Notes: generated by a model from the letters alone, not told the origin. Numbered from the stretch's first letter, positions 1 through 6,019 are shown. The stretch: 8,277 nt of DNA from Burkholderiales bacterium (GCA_026125625.1 JAHCKU010000124.1:1-8277), one strand, 5' to 3'. Numbers and translations are program-made.

Positions 1-1315
1 CCGAATACACCGATGCCCCCGCCTCGGACACCACCACCTTGGTCAGCCCAAGGTTTGGATGGCGTTTGATCAGCTCGCCCACCAGCTTGTCGGTCTCGCG
101 CGATGCGGTGCCGTTGCCGATGCTGATCAGTCGTGCGTCGTGCTGCTCGACGAGCGCAACCAGCGTCGCGATGGCACCTTCGCGATCGTTGCGCGGCGCA
201 TGCGGGTAGATGGTGCCGGTATCGAGCAGCTTGCCGGTGCGGTCGATCACCGCCACCTTCACACCGGTGCGCAGCCCGGGGTCGAGGCCGATGGCCGCGC
301 GCGCACCGGCAGGTGCGGCCAGCAGCAGGTCGTGCAGATTGCGCGCAAACACGCGGATCGCCTCGTCCTCGGCGCGCTCACGCAATGCGGAGAACAGATC
401 GCTCTCCAGCTGCGCCGCGATCTTCACGCGCCACGCCCAGCGCACCGTATCGGCCAGCCAGGCATCGGCGGCACGCCCCTGATCGGCGATGCCGAAGCGT
501 GCCGCGATCATGCGCTCCGCGCTGTTCGGCTCCGGGGCTGCGCCAGCGGCCGGCTCCGCCAGATCCTCCGGCAGCTTGAGCGCGATGCGCAGGACGTTTT
601 CTTTGCGCCCGCGGAACAGCGCGAGCGCGCGATGCGGCGGCACAGCCTCGAACGGCTCGGCGAAATCGAAGTAGTCGCGGAACTTCGCCCCTTTCTCTTC
701 CTTGCCTTCCGCGACCTTCGCGATCATGCGCGCGTTCTTCTGCAAATGCGTACGCAGGCGTCCGATCAGCTCGGCGTCTTCGGCGAAGCGCTCGGTCAGG
801 ATCTGACGCGCACCCTCCAGCGCAGCCTTGATATCAGGCACGCCTGGGTTGTCGCCATCGGGGCCGGCAAACGATTCGCGCAGATACTTCTCCGCTTCCG
901 CGTGCGGATCGAGCACGGGATCGGCCAGCAGCGCATCGGCCAGCGGCTCCAGCCCGGCCTCGCGCGCGATCTGCGCCTTGGTGCGCCGCTTCGGCTTGTA
1001 AGGCAGGTACAGGTCCTCGAGGCGCTGCTTGGTTTCGGCTTCCTCGATCTGCGTGCGCAGCTCGGGCGTGAGCTTGCCCTGCTCCTCGATGCCGGCGAGG
1101 ATGGCGGCGCGCCGCTCCTCCAGCTCGCGCAGATAGCCTAGGCGCTCCTCCAGCCTGCGCAGCTGTGTGTCATCCAGACCGCCGGTGACTTCTTTGCGAT
1201 AGCGTGCGATGAAGGGGACGGTGGAACCTTCGTCCAGCAATGCCACGGCGGAGGAGACTTGCGCCGGGCGCACACCCAGCTCGAGGGCGATACGGTGCTC
1301 AATGGCGGGAAGCAT
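1..1315 (-). CDS. tex: Transcription accessory protein Tex, N-terminal part (3' end outside window)
   Basis: Tex is a cytoplasmic nucleic-acid-binding protein that affects transcription and RNA stability. Reading the minus strand from the ATG at 1315 gives 438 codons without a stop, running off the left edge. The N-terminus carries the family signature LLDEGSTVPFIARYRKEVTG, followed by GGLDDTQLR, LEDLYLPYKPKRRTKAQIA and EGAKFRDYFDF, all hallmarks of the Tex helical N-terminal domain. From about residue 340 the YqgF/RNase H-like domain begins with GLDPGLRTGVKVAVID and continues through IGNGTASRET and VVSEAGASVYS. The helix-hairpin-helix and C-terminal S1 domains would lie beyond position 1. 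The ATG at 1315 matches the usual N-terminus, although no clear Shine-Dalgarno precedes it; an in-frame GTG lies at 1363 but would add residues unlike the family. The gene is divergent from the oxygenase gene. The identification is secure; only the 3' end is unknown. Confidence 0.96.
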   Translation of the reverse strand, partial: MLPAIEHRIALELGVRPAQVSSAVALLDEGSTVPFIARYRKEVTGGLDDTQLRRLEERLGYLRELEERRAAILAGIEEQGKLTPELRTQIEEAETKQRLEDLYLPYKPKRRTKAQIAREAGLEPLADALLADPVLDPHAEAEKYLRESFAGPDGDNPGVPDIKAALEGARQILTERFAEDAELIGRLRTHLQKNARMIAKVAEGKEEKGAKFRDYFDFAEPFEAVPPHRALALFRGRKENVLRIALKLPEDLAEPAAGAAPEPNSAERMIAARFGIADQGRAADAWLADTVRWAWRVKIAAQLESDLFSALRERAEDEAIRVFARNLHDLLLAAPAGARAAIGLDPGLRTGVKVAVIDRTGKLLDTGTIYPHAPRNDREGAIATLVALVEQHDARLISIGNGTASRETDKLVGELIKRHPNLGLTKVVVSEAGASVYS

Positions 1316-1361
1316 GAGACAGGTGGTCGCTACAGACGAAGCAGACGAACGAACTGTGTGC

Positions 1362-1367
1362 ACTATA
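1362..1367 (-). promoter_or_regulatory. Candidate -10 element for tex
   Basis: On the minus strand this reads TATAGT, five of six matches to the sigma-70 -10 consensus, about 47 bases upstream of the tex ATG, implying a leader near 40 nt. At a 17-nt spacing the -35 position reads TCCTTC, which is a poor match, so the promoter is tentative. Confidence 0.35.
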
Positions 1368-1422
1368 CGCGAACCGCGGCGCCGGAAGGAGTCCGTCGCA
1401 GGCGCATACGCACCGGTATGGG

Positions 1423-1438
1423 GCGTGCTGCAGCACGC
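1423..1438. promoter_or_regulatory. Perfect 16-bp palindrome, candidate operator
   Basis: GCGTGCTGCAGCACGC is a perfect inverted repeat (8-bp arms, no spacer) in the divergent region between tex and the Rieske gene. It is immediately followed by a shorter palindrome, CGCATGCG (1436-1443). It ends 23 bases before the TACACT hexamer at 1462, so its centre would sit near -43 of a transcript starting around 1474, a usual place for an activator or repressor dimer. No regulator gene lies in the window. Function is inferred; the symmetry is directly visible. Confidence 0.4.
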
Positions 1439-1453
1439 ATGCGCAGCCATGCT

Positions 1454-1481
1454 TTGACGGCTACACTTCGCGCGATCGCGC
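1454..1481 (+). promoter_or_regulatory. Candidate promoter region of the Rieske oxygenase gene
   Basis: The stretch holds TTGACG (1454-1459), a good -35 hexamer, TACACT (1462-1467), a fair -10 hexamer, and the 12-bp palindrome GCGCGATCGCGC (1470-1481). The two hexamers are only 2 bases apart, so they cannot serve one promoter together. TACACT as -10 with a poor -35, overlapped by the palindrome next to the start site, is the more likely reading. The start would be near 1474, giving a leader of about 30 nt to the ATG at 1504. Confidence 0.3.
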
Positions 1482-1503
1482 ATTGCTCACGGGAACCCTT
1501 CAT

Positions 1504-2604
1504 ATGTCCGACATCCTCACCAACAATCAGCTTGCGCCGAATCGCTCGCAGCTGCCGATCTCCTGGTACTTCGACCCTGCAATCTTCGAGCTGGAGCGCA
1601 AGCTGATCCTGGAGCAGGGGCCGGGTTACGTCGGCCACGAGCTGACGGTGCCGAACGAGGGCGACTATCTCACCCTGGACTGGGCACGCCACGGCAAGAT
1701 GCTGGTGCGCAGCCCGCGCGGCGTGCATCTGCTGGACAACGTCTGCCGCCATCGCCAGTCCCTGCTGCTGGAGGGCCGCGGCAACGTGCGCAACATCGTC
1801 TGTCCGGTGCACAAGTGGACCTACGATCTCGACGGGCGCCTGATGGGTGCGCCGGAATTCGACCGCAATCCGGACATCGGTCTGCAGGAGACGCCGTTGC
1901 AGAACTGGCACGGACTGCTGTTCCGCGGTCCGCGCGATGCGGCAGGCGATCTGGCCGACTTCCCGCTGGCGCACGAGTTCGACTTCAGCGGCTACGTGTT
2001 CGAGCGCGCGCAGGCGGACGTACTCGAATACAACTGGAAGAACTTCCTGGAGATCTTCCTGGAGATGTACCACGTCGTTCCCTACCATCCGGGCCTGCAG
2101 TACTTCGTCGACCCCGGCAACTACAAGTGGGGTTTCGGCGAACGCTGGTCGTACCAGATCCTTGGCATCAAGGACGAGTTCCGCAACCAGGTGTCGCCGC
2201 ACTACACGCGCTATCGCAACGCCATCCTGCAATACAGCAACGGCCAGCTGCCCAAGTACGGCACGCTGTGGTGCATCCTGTATCCCAACGTGATGCTGGA
2301 GTGGTATCCCTACTCCCTGGTGGTGAGCACGCTGGTGCCGCTGTCGCCCGAGCGTACTCTCAACGTGGTCGAGTTCTTCTATCCTGAGGAAGTCGCGCTG
2401 TTCGAGCGCGAACTGGTGGAGGCGCACCAGGCGGCCTACGCCGAATCGGCAGCCGAAGATTCCGAGATCTGTACCTGGCTGCAGAAGGGGCGCAAGGCAC
2501 TGTGGCTCAACGGCCAGGAGGATGCCGGCCCCTATCATTCGCCGCATGAGGACGGCATGGTGCACATGCACGAGTTCCTGCGCCGTCAGCTGGAGAAGAT
2601 CTGA
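1504..2604 (+). CDS. Rieske non-heme iron oxygenase, alpha (catalytic) subunit family
   Basis: This 366-residue protein belongs to the Rieske-type ring-hydroxylating oxygenase / quaternary-amine oxygenase superfamily, cytoplasmic enzymes that use O2 and electrons from a reductase to hydroxylate or demethylate a substrate. The Rieske [2Fe-2S] ligands are C81-x-H83 and C100-x2-H103. The mononuclear iron motif is NWKNFLEIFLEMYHVVPYHP (177-196), with H190 and H195 as ligands, and D319 in AAEDSEICTWLQKG is the likely third ligand. E187 occupies the bridging position that is Asp in naphthalene dioxygenase and Glu in carnitine oxygenase CntA. The ATG at 1504 is chosen because GGGA lies 9 bases upstream and PISWYFDP then falls at the usual distance from the N-terminus; an upstream TTG (1483) has no ribosome binding site. 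The length is normal for the alpha subunit. No ferredoxin or reductase is encoded here. The superfamily is certain; the substrate is unknown. Confidence 0.92.
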   Translation: MSDILTNNQLAPNRSQLPISWYFDPAIFELERKLILEQGPGYVGHELTVPNEGDYLTLDWARHGKMLVRSPRGVHLLDNVCRHRQSLLLEGRGNVRNIVCPVHKWTYDLDGRLMGAPEFDRNPDIGLQETPLQNWHGLLFRGPRDAAGDLADFPLAHEFDFSGYVFERAQADVLEYNWKNFLEIFLEMYHVVPYHPGLQYFVDPGNYKWGFGERWSYQILGIKDEFRNQVSPHYTRYRNAILQYSNGQLPKYGTLWCILYPNVMLEWYPYSLVVSTLVPLSPERTLNVVEFFYPEEVALFERELVEAHQAAYAESAAEDSEICTWLQKGRKALWLNGQEDAGPYHSPHEDGMVHMHEFLRRQLEKI

Positions 2605-2643
2605 TCGCGCCAGCATCACACGCAGGAAGACGACGTGATCTGC

Positions 2644-2651
2644 AGGGAAGG
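2644..2651 (+). promoter_or_regulatory. Ribosome binding site of the DUF1499 gene
   Basis: AGGGAAGG ends 5 bases before the ATG at 2657 and is the strongest purine-rich site seen on the plus strand of this window. It fixes the start of the DUF1499 gene and lies in the 52-bp gap after the oxygenase stop, where no terminator-like hairpin with a T-run is visible. Confidence 0.6.
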
Positions 2652-2656
2652 CGAAC

Positions 2657-3406
2657 ATGGCTGCTGACGACAAAGGAAAGTGGGGACGGCGCCTGGCTTA
2701 CGCCGGGCTGGTGCTTGCCGTCGCCTGCGTGGTGGCCGGCATGCTTTCCGGACTGGGCTACCGCGCCGGTCTGTGGCACTTCCGCGCCGGCTTCCTGATC
2801 CTGCGCGGCGCGTTCTTCGTCGCGCTCGCGGCCGGCGCGCTATCCCTGCTCGGCATCCTTTTTTCGCGCGGGAGGCGCCACGCCCTGGCAGGCGGAATCG
2901 CCGGCCTGATGATCGCCCTCGGCTTTGCCTACGTGCCGTGGCATTGGAAGCAGACGCTGGATGCACTGCCCTACATCCACGACATCACCACCGATACCGA
3001 AGATCCGCCGCAGTTCGTCGCCGCAGCACAACTGCGTGGGGAGATGGACCATCCGATCGCCTACGACGGACCAGAGGTGGCGGCGCAACAACGCAGCGCC
3101 TATCCGGATCTCGCACCGCTGCTGACCAGTGCTTCGAGGGATCAGGTGTTCGAAGCCGCCTATCAGACCATCCAGGACATCGGCATGCGGCTCACCGATG
3201 CGGATTCGGCCGCCGGGCGCGTGGAGGCGAGCCATACTACCTTCTGGTATGGCTTCACCGACGATATGGTGGTGCGCATCAGCGAAACACCGTCGGGCAC
3301 GCGCGTGGACGTGCGCTCGAAATCGCGCGTCGGACACAGTGACTTGGGCCGCAACGCCAGGCACGTGCGCACGTTCCTGAGCAAGCTCGAAGCGCGATTG
3401 ATCTAG
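2657..3406 (+). CDS. DUF1499 family membrane protein
   Basis: This 249-residue protein has an N-terminal membrane domain of three hydrophobic helices (about residues 12-34, 46-70 and 76-93). A C-terminal DUF1499 domain runs from about residue 104 to the end. The family features are PYIHDITTDTEDPPQF (105-120), SAYPDLAPL (147-155), GRVEASHTTFWYGFTDDMVV (187-206) and VDVRSKSRVGHSDLGRNA (217-234). The biochemical role of DUF1499 is not established. The conserved domain would sit on one face of the inner membrane, probably the periplasmic one, but the topology is not proven. The start is supported by AGGGAAGG just upstream. The gene follows the oxygenase by 52 bp on the same strand, so co-transcription is likely. 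A 5-bp GC hairpin (3410-3424) just after the stop lacks a T-run and is not a convincing terminator. Family assignment is firm; function is unknown. Confidence 0.88.
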   Translation: MAADDKGKWGRRLAYAGLVLAVACVVAGMLSGLGYRAGLWHFRAGFLILRGAFFVALAAGALSLLGILFSRGRRHALAGGIAGLMIALGFAYVPWHWKQTLDALPYIHDITTDTEDPPQFVAAAQLRGEMDHPIAYDGPEVAAQQRSAYPDLAPLLTSASRDQVFEAAYQTIQDIGMRLTDADSAAGRVEASHTTFWYGFTDDMVVRISETPSGTRVDVRSKSRVGHSDLGRNARHVRTFLSKLEARLI

Positions 3407-3519
3407 TCAGCGCGCCGGTCGCGCAATCCTCACTGCGTCCAGACTGCGCAGATGAAGCACGCAGGCGTTGCGTTGCAAGCATCGCAGGCGGGTTTTCTGC
3501 AATGCACCACGCGTTGCCT

Positions 3520-3525
3520 TACACT
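3520..3525 (+). promoter_or_regulatory. Candidate -10 element of the beta-barrel gene
   Basis: TACACT is followed by GCGC, giving the same TACACTnCGC string found upstream of the oxygenase gene. A transcript from here would begin near 3532, carry the hairpin at 3540-3561 in its leader and reach the GTG at 3598. No good -35 hexamer is seen at 16-18 bases upstream, so this is tentative. Confidence 0.3.
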
Positions 3526-3539
3526 GCGCACCCTTCGTC

Positions 3540-3561
3540 GGGCCTTGTCGGTACAAGGCCC
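3540..3561 (+). repeat. Perfect hairpin: 9-bp stem, 4-base loop
   Basis: GGGCCTTGT (3540-3548) and ACAAGGCCC (3553-3561) are exact reverse complements around the loop CGGT. No T-run follows on either strand, so it is not a standard intrinsic terminator. It lies in the presumed leader of the beta-barrel gene, 36 bases before the GTG, where it could affect mRNA stability or translation or, as DNA, bind a dimeric regulator. Confidence 0.6.
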
Positions 3562-3597
3562 AGCCCTCAAGAACAACTGCACAAATCGGAAACAGCC

Positions 3598-4392
3598 GTG
3601 TCGGGAATCTCGTGGTCGTCGGTCGTCATCACCATCCTGCTGCTGAGTGCCGGCATGGCCGCAGCGCAAGACACTTCTGTCCCTGCCGGGGACAGCTCCA
3701 CCGCACCAGTGGCCGAAACACTTACCAGGCGCCTGGACCCAGCCGACTTCAAGTCGCGCATCGAGCTTCGCTACGAGCACCAGAATCTGCATGACGGCGG
3801 CAGCCGCGGGCTGCTGGTGCCGCGCTACGAGTACGCCTTCAGCAAGACGCTGGCGGCGCGCATCGAGGTGCCCTACGTCTGGAACCGGCCGGACGGCGCC
3901 GGCTCGGATCGCGGCCTGGGCGACGTCATCCTGCGGCTCAACTACCGCGCCCTGCGCGGCGACGGCTACGCGCTGGTGCTGGCGCCCGAGCTGTCCCTGG
4001 ATACGGCCGATGAGGGGCTGGGCATCAACGCCACCGTGTTCCAGCCAGTCGCCTTCGCCTCCATCGACATGCCGCAGATCAGCTCGGTGCTGTTTCCTTA
4101 TGCGCAGCAGTTCATCGACATCGCCGGGAAGAACGACGTGAGCATCAGCCTGCTGCGCCTGGGTCTGCTCAGCCGTCTGCCGCAGCGCTTCTACACTTTC
4201 GTCGAACCGAGCTTTTACGTCGATTGGGAGCGCGATCAGCGCACCGGTTTCACCCTGGAGCTGGAAATAGGGCGCCTGCTGAGCAAGAATCTGGCGATCT
4301 GGGGGCGACCGGGCGTGGGTACGGGCGGCAAGCATCTGCCCTACGTCTACGCCTGGAACTTCGAGATCGGCTTCCGCTACTTCCTCGACTGA
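3598..4392 (+). CDS. Secreted, probable outer-membrane beta-barrel protein (unknown function)
   Basis: From the GTG at 3598 the product has 264 residues. It opens with a hydrophobic stretch (SSVVITILLLSAGMAAA, residues 7-23) ending in an AAA|QD signal-peptidase site. The mature part alternates short amphipathic strands rich in Tyr, Phe, Arg and Leu with polar turns: SRIELRYEHQNL, GLLVPRYEYAFS, AARIEVPYVWNRP, GDVILRLNYRAL, YALVLAPELSL, TFVEPSFYVDWERD, TGFTLELEIG and YAWNFEIGFRYFLD. This pattern resembles outer-membrane porin-like barrels of the 'MetA-pathway/transporter' annotation type, but I recognise no specific family with certainty. An ATG at 3502 would add 32 residues ahead of the signal, run through the hairpin and leave the hydrophobic core about 40 residues in, so GTG is preferred; GGAAA lies 5 bases upstream. 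With GTG the signal's n-region has no Lys or Arg, which is odd. The gene converges on the lipocalin-like gene with 21 bases between stops. Confidence 0.65.
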   Translation: MSGISWSSVVITILLLSAGMAAAQDTSVPAGDSSTAPVAETLTRRLDPADFKSRIELRYEHQNLHDGGSRGLLVPRYEYAFSKTLAARIEVPYVWNRPDGAGSDRGLGDVILRLNYRALRGDGYALVLAPELSLDTADEGLGINATVFQPVAFASIDMPQISSVLFPYAQQFIDIAGKNDVSISLLRLGLLSRLPQRFYTFVEPSFYVDWERDQRTGFTLELEIGRLLSKNLAIWGRPGVGTGGKHLPYVYAWNFEIGFRYFLD

Positions 4393-4413
4393 CAACGACA
4401 GCCTGAACGTGGG

Positions 4414-5478
4414 CTACAGCTCGAGCGCCCGCCAGTAGCCGGTCAGCTCGAGATAGCCGCGGCCGATTTCACGTCCGTCCCGCAGAGCGCGCACTGCGCC
4501 CTCCCAGTAGATGGTCCTGGTGCTCGCGCGCGAGTCCAGCTCCTGATCATCCATCAGCGGCTGCAGCTCGATGCGCAGCTCGCCTGCACGCACGCGCATC
4601 GCCACCGGATAGGGCACGTCGGTGCGTGGGGAGCGCCAGGTGCGGATCGCTTCGAACTCCACCTGCGCCGGCACGAACGTGCGCACCCGGCCGTGCGCAT
4701 CGCGCAGGCTGCCGGCAGCCCATGGCACGGAACCGTCGCGGCCGCGGATGCGGAACGCCATCAATGCGCCGCCGTCGTGCAGATTGATGCCGATCCAGTC
4801 CCAGCCGGCAGCCCGTTCGTCCAGGATGGTGCTGGACCACTCGTGATCCAGCCAGGCGCGGCCACGAAGCGGCAACGTGCGCCCACGCACCGTCAGCGCT
4901 CCCTCCGTTTGCAGATGCGGCCGGCTGTAGTAGTAGCTCGCCTGCTCGCGCCGCGAGCCCTTGCGGCTGAAGCCGGACTCGCCCTGCAGCAGCAGCGGCT
5001 GGGTGGCAGTGAAGTGCAGCTCCATGGCGAAGGTGCGTGACACGATGCGCGCGCTGTAGGTATCGCCCTGCAGCTGCAGCGACCAGTCGTCGATGTGCAC
5101 GCGCGTGGTGGCCTGGTCGGCTTCGGCCAGTCCGAAACCGGCGCGCGCCGAGCGCTGGTCGTGCAGCAGCTGTCCTTCGCGCGCATCGGCAACGGCCGCG
5201 TGCGCGAACAGCAACTGGTGCGGCGCGAAGCTGCTCGGATTGTCTTCCTGCAGCCGCGGGCGGTTGCGGAAGAAGGTGATCTGGATGCCCAGATCCTGAC
5301 CGGCGGCATCCGCCACCCAGCCGGTGATGTACCACCACTCGCTGCGGTAATCGGGATGCGCGCCGTGATCGCGCGGAAAGGACAGCGGCGTGCCGCGCAC
5401 CACGTCCGGATACTGCGCCTGGGCCGCGGACAGCCACGGCAGGCACGGCAGCGCGGCGAGGAAATGCCGGCGGCGCAC
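4414..5478 (-). CDS. AttH/CrtC-type lipocalin-like exported protein
   Basis: This 354-residue protein belongs to the AttH / carotenoid 1,2-hydratase (CrtC) lipocalin-like superfamily. Typical motifs are SEWWYITGWV (46-55), FAPHQLLFAHAAV (84-96), SYYYSRPHL (181-189), GRAWLDHEWSS (206-216), GWDWIGINLHDGGALMAFR (225-243), IYWEGAV (323-329) and GRGYLELTGY (339-348). The repeated lipocalin-like fold suggests binding of a hydrophobic ligand. Hydratase activity cannot be claimed, since most bacterial members are not in carotenoid pathways and no crt gene is here. The N-terminus MRRRHFLAALPCLPWLSAAQ with an AQA|Q cleavage site contains RRxFL, a Tat-like signal, so the protein is probably periplasmic. 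The start is GTG (5478); a GGAGGGGG tract lies about 10 bases upstream. It is the last gene of the minus-strand run, 33 bp after the NTF2-like gene, and is probably co-transcribed with the permease. In AttEFGH systems the analogous AttH accompanies an ABC transporter. Confidence 0.85.
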   Translation of the reverse strand: MRRRHFLAALPCLPWLSAAQAQYPDVVRGTPLSFPRDHGAHPDYRSEWWYITGWVADAAGQDLGIQITFFRNRPRLQEDNPSSFAPHQLLFAHAAVADAREGQLLHDQRSARAGFGLAEADQATTRVHIDDWSLQLQGDTYSARIVSRTFAMELHFTATQPLLLQGESGFSRKGSRREQASYYYSRPHLQTEGALTVRGRTLPLRGRAWLDHEWSSTILDERAAGWDWIGINLHDGGALMAFRIRGRDGSVPWAAGSLRDAHGRVRTFVPAQVEFEAIRTWRSPRTDVPYPVAMRVRAGELRIELQPLMDDQELDSRASTRTIYWEGAVRALRDGREIGRGYLELTGYWRALEL

Positions 5479-5511
5479 GACGATGCGGCCCCCTCCGAAC
5501 GCTCAAAACCG

Positions 5512-5970
5512 CTATTGTGCGGGCATGCGCGAGGAGTGATGATGCAGGATCACCCACTTGTCGCCGCGTTGCTCGAGCACGAAGGTGAAGCGCGCCGGCG
5601 TCGGCACTTCCCGGCCGTCGCGAAGATCCGTCACGGTGTAGCTGCCGGCCACCAATGCGCCGCCGTGCCCCGTAAGGCGCACCTGCCGATCGTCGATGTG
5701 CACGCGCAGGTTGGGATTGCGCGCCGACTCGGTGAAGTACTGCAGGATTTGCGCCGGCTCGGTGGCGAGCGTCTGCATGCGCGTGCCCCAGAACACCGCC
5801 TGCGGCGCGTACAGCGCGGCGATGCGCGCGGCATCGCGGCTGTTGTAGGCCTCCACCCATTCCATCACCGCTTGCACGGCGCCCTGCTCGGCTTCCGGGG
5901 TGCCGGCGTGCGCGTTTGGAACGAGCCAGCAGGTGGACAAGCACAGCATGATGAGACGAACGACACGCAT
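5512..5970 (-). CDS. Secreted NTF2-like protein (CaMKII-association/SnoaL-type)
   Basis: This 152-residue protein starts at the ATG at 5970, preceded by GGGAG at 8 bases. A signal peptide MRVVRLIMLCLSTCWLVPNA ends at AHA|GT (residue 22). The mature part is a single cone-shaped NTF2-like domain. A helical start, VMEWVEAYNSRDAARIAALY, and AVFWGTRMQTL are followed by a curved sheet, LRVHIDDRQVRLTGHGGALV and ARFTFVLEQRGDKWVILHHH, ending in HHHSSRMP. The closing HHSSxMP is typical of the CaMKII-association-like / SgcJ-EcaC group. Such small proteins act as oligomeric ligand-binding or assembly modules, and enzymatic activity is unproven for most. An upstream in-frame ATG (6066) would overlap the permease by 47 bases and push the signal peptide 32 residues in, so it is rejected. 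The gene lies between the permease and the lipocalin-like gene, which implies a periplasmic job in the same system. Confidence 0.85.
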   Translation of the reverse strand: MRVVRLIMLCLSTCWLVPNAHAGTPEAEQGAVQAVMEWVEAYNSRDAARIAALYAPQAVFWGTRMQTLATEPAQILQYFTESARNPNLRVHIDDRQVRLTGHGGALVAGSYTVTDLRDGREVPTPARFTFVLEQRGDKWVILHHHSSRMPAQ

Positions 5971-6002
5971 GATTGCATCTCCCGATCGTGATGACGCGAG
6001 CG

Positions 6003-6008
6003 AGTATA
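6003..6008 (-). promoter_or_regulatory. Candidate -10 element ahead of the NTF2-like gene
   Basis: The minus strand reads TATACT, five of six to consensus, in the 49-bp gap after the permease stop. A transcript from here would start about 26 bases before the ATG at 5970. The matching -35 region (GAAGAC/TGAAGA) lies over the end of the permease gene and is weak. It may give extra expression of the two small exported proteins relative to the permease. Confidence 0.3.
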
Positions 6009-6019
6009 CCGATGCCTGG

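Larger units (their letters stand above)
3407..3597. other. Intergenic region upstream of the beta-barrel gene
   Basis: These 191 bases separate the DUF1499 stop from the preferred GTG start of the next gene. They hold a small GC hairpin (3410-3424), a candidate -10 hexamer at 3520 and the perfect hairpin at 3540-3561. An open frame with an ATG at 3502 runs through the second half, but its codons produce no recognisable protein before the signal peptide, so I treat the stretch as non-coding. Confidence 0.5.

Noticed and set aside
59..1141. Open frame of 360 codons on the plus strand
   Set aside because: It lies antisense to tex, whose minus-strand translation matches the family throughout; the plus frame gives Arg/Ala/Gln-rich low-complexity protein typical of GC-rich shadows.
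1363..2673. Open frame of 436 codons on the minus strand
   Set aside because: It is antisense to the Rieske gene, whose metal motifs are intact; the minus product, rich in VVEL, HQ and RR stretches, resembles no family.
3410..3424. GCGCG/CGCGC hairpin after the DUF1499 stop as a terminator
   Set aside because: The stem is only 5 bp and is followed by AATCCTCACT, not a T-run.
4412..4440. GGCTAC/GTAGCC inverted repeat at the convergent gene ends as a terminator
   Set aside because: The stem has only 6 bp with a 17-base loop and no T-run, and most of it is coding for the lipocalin-like C-terminus. The CAGCTCGAG repeat there encodes two Leu-Glu-Leu stretches.
4414..5478. Carotenoid 1,2-hydratase (crtC) as a functional call
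   Set aside because: The superfamily fits, but there are no carotenoid genes nearby and the permease context points to the AttH-type branch; a catalytic claim is not supported.
4547..5944. Open frame of 465 codons on the minus strand across two genes
   Set aside because: It overlaps the lipocalin-like and NTF2-like genes in another frame, is Arg/Ala-rich and shows no domain; both overlapped genes have signal peptides and family motifs.
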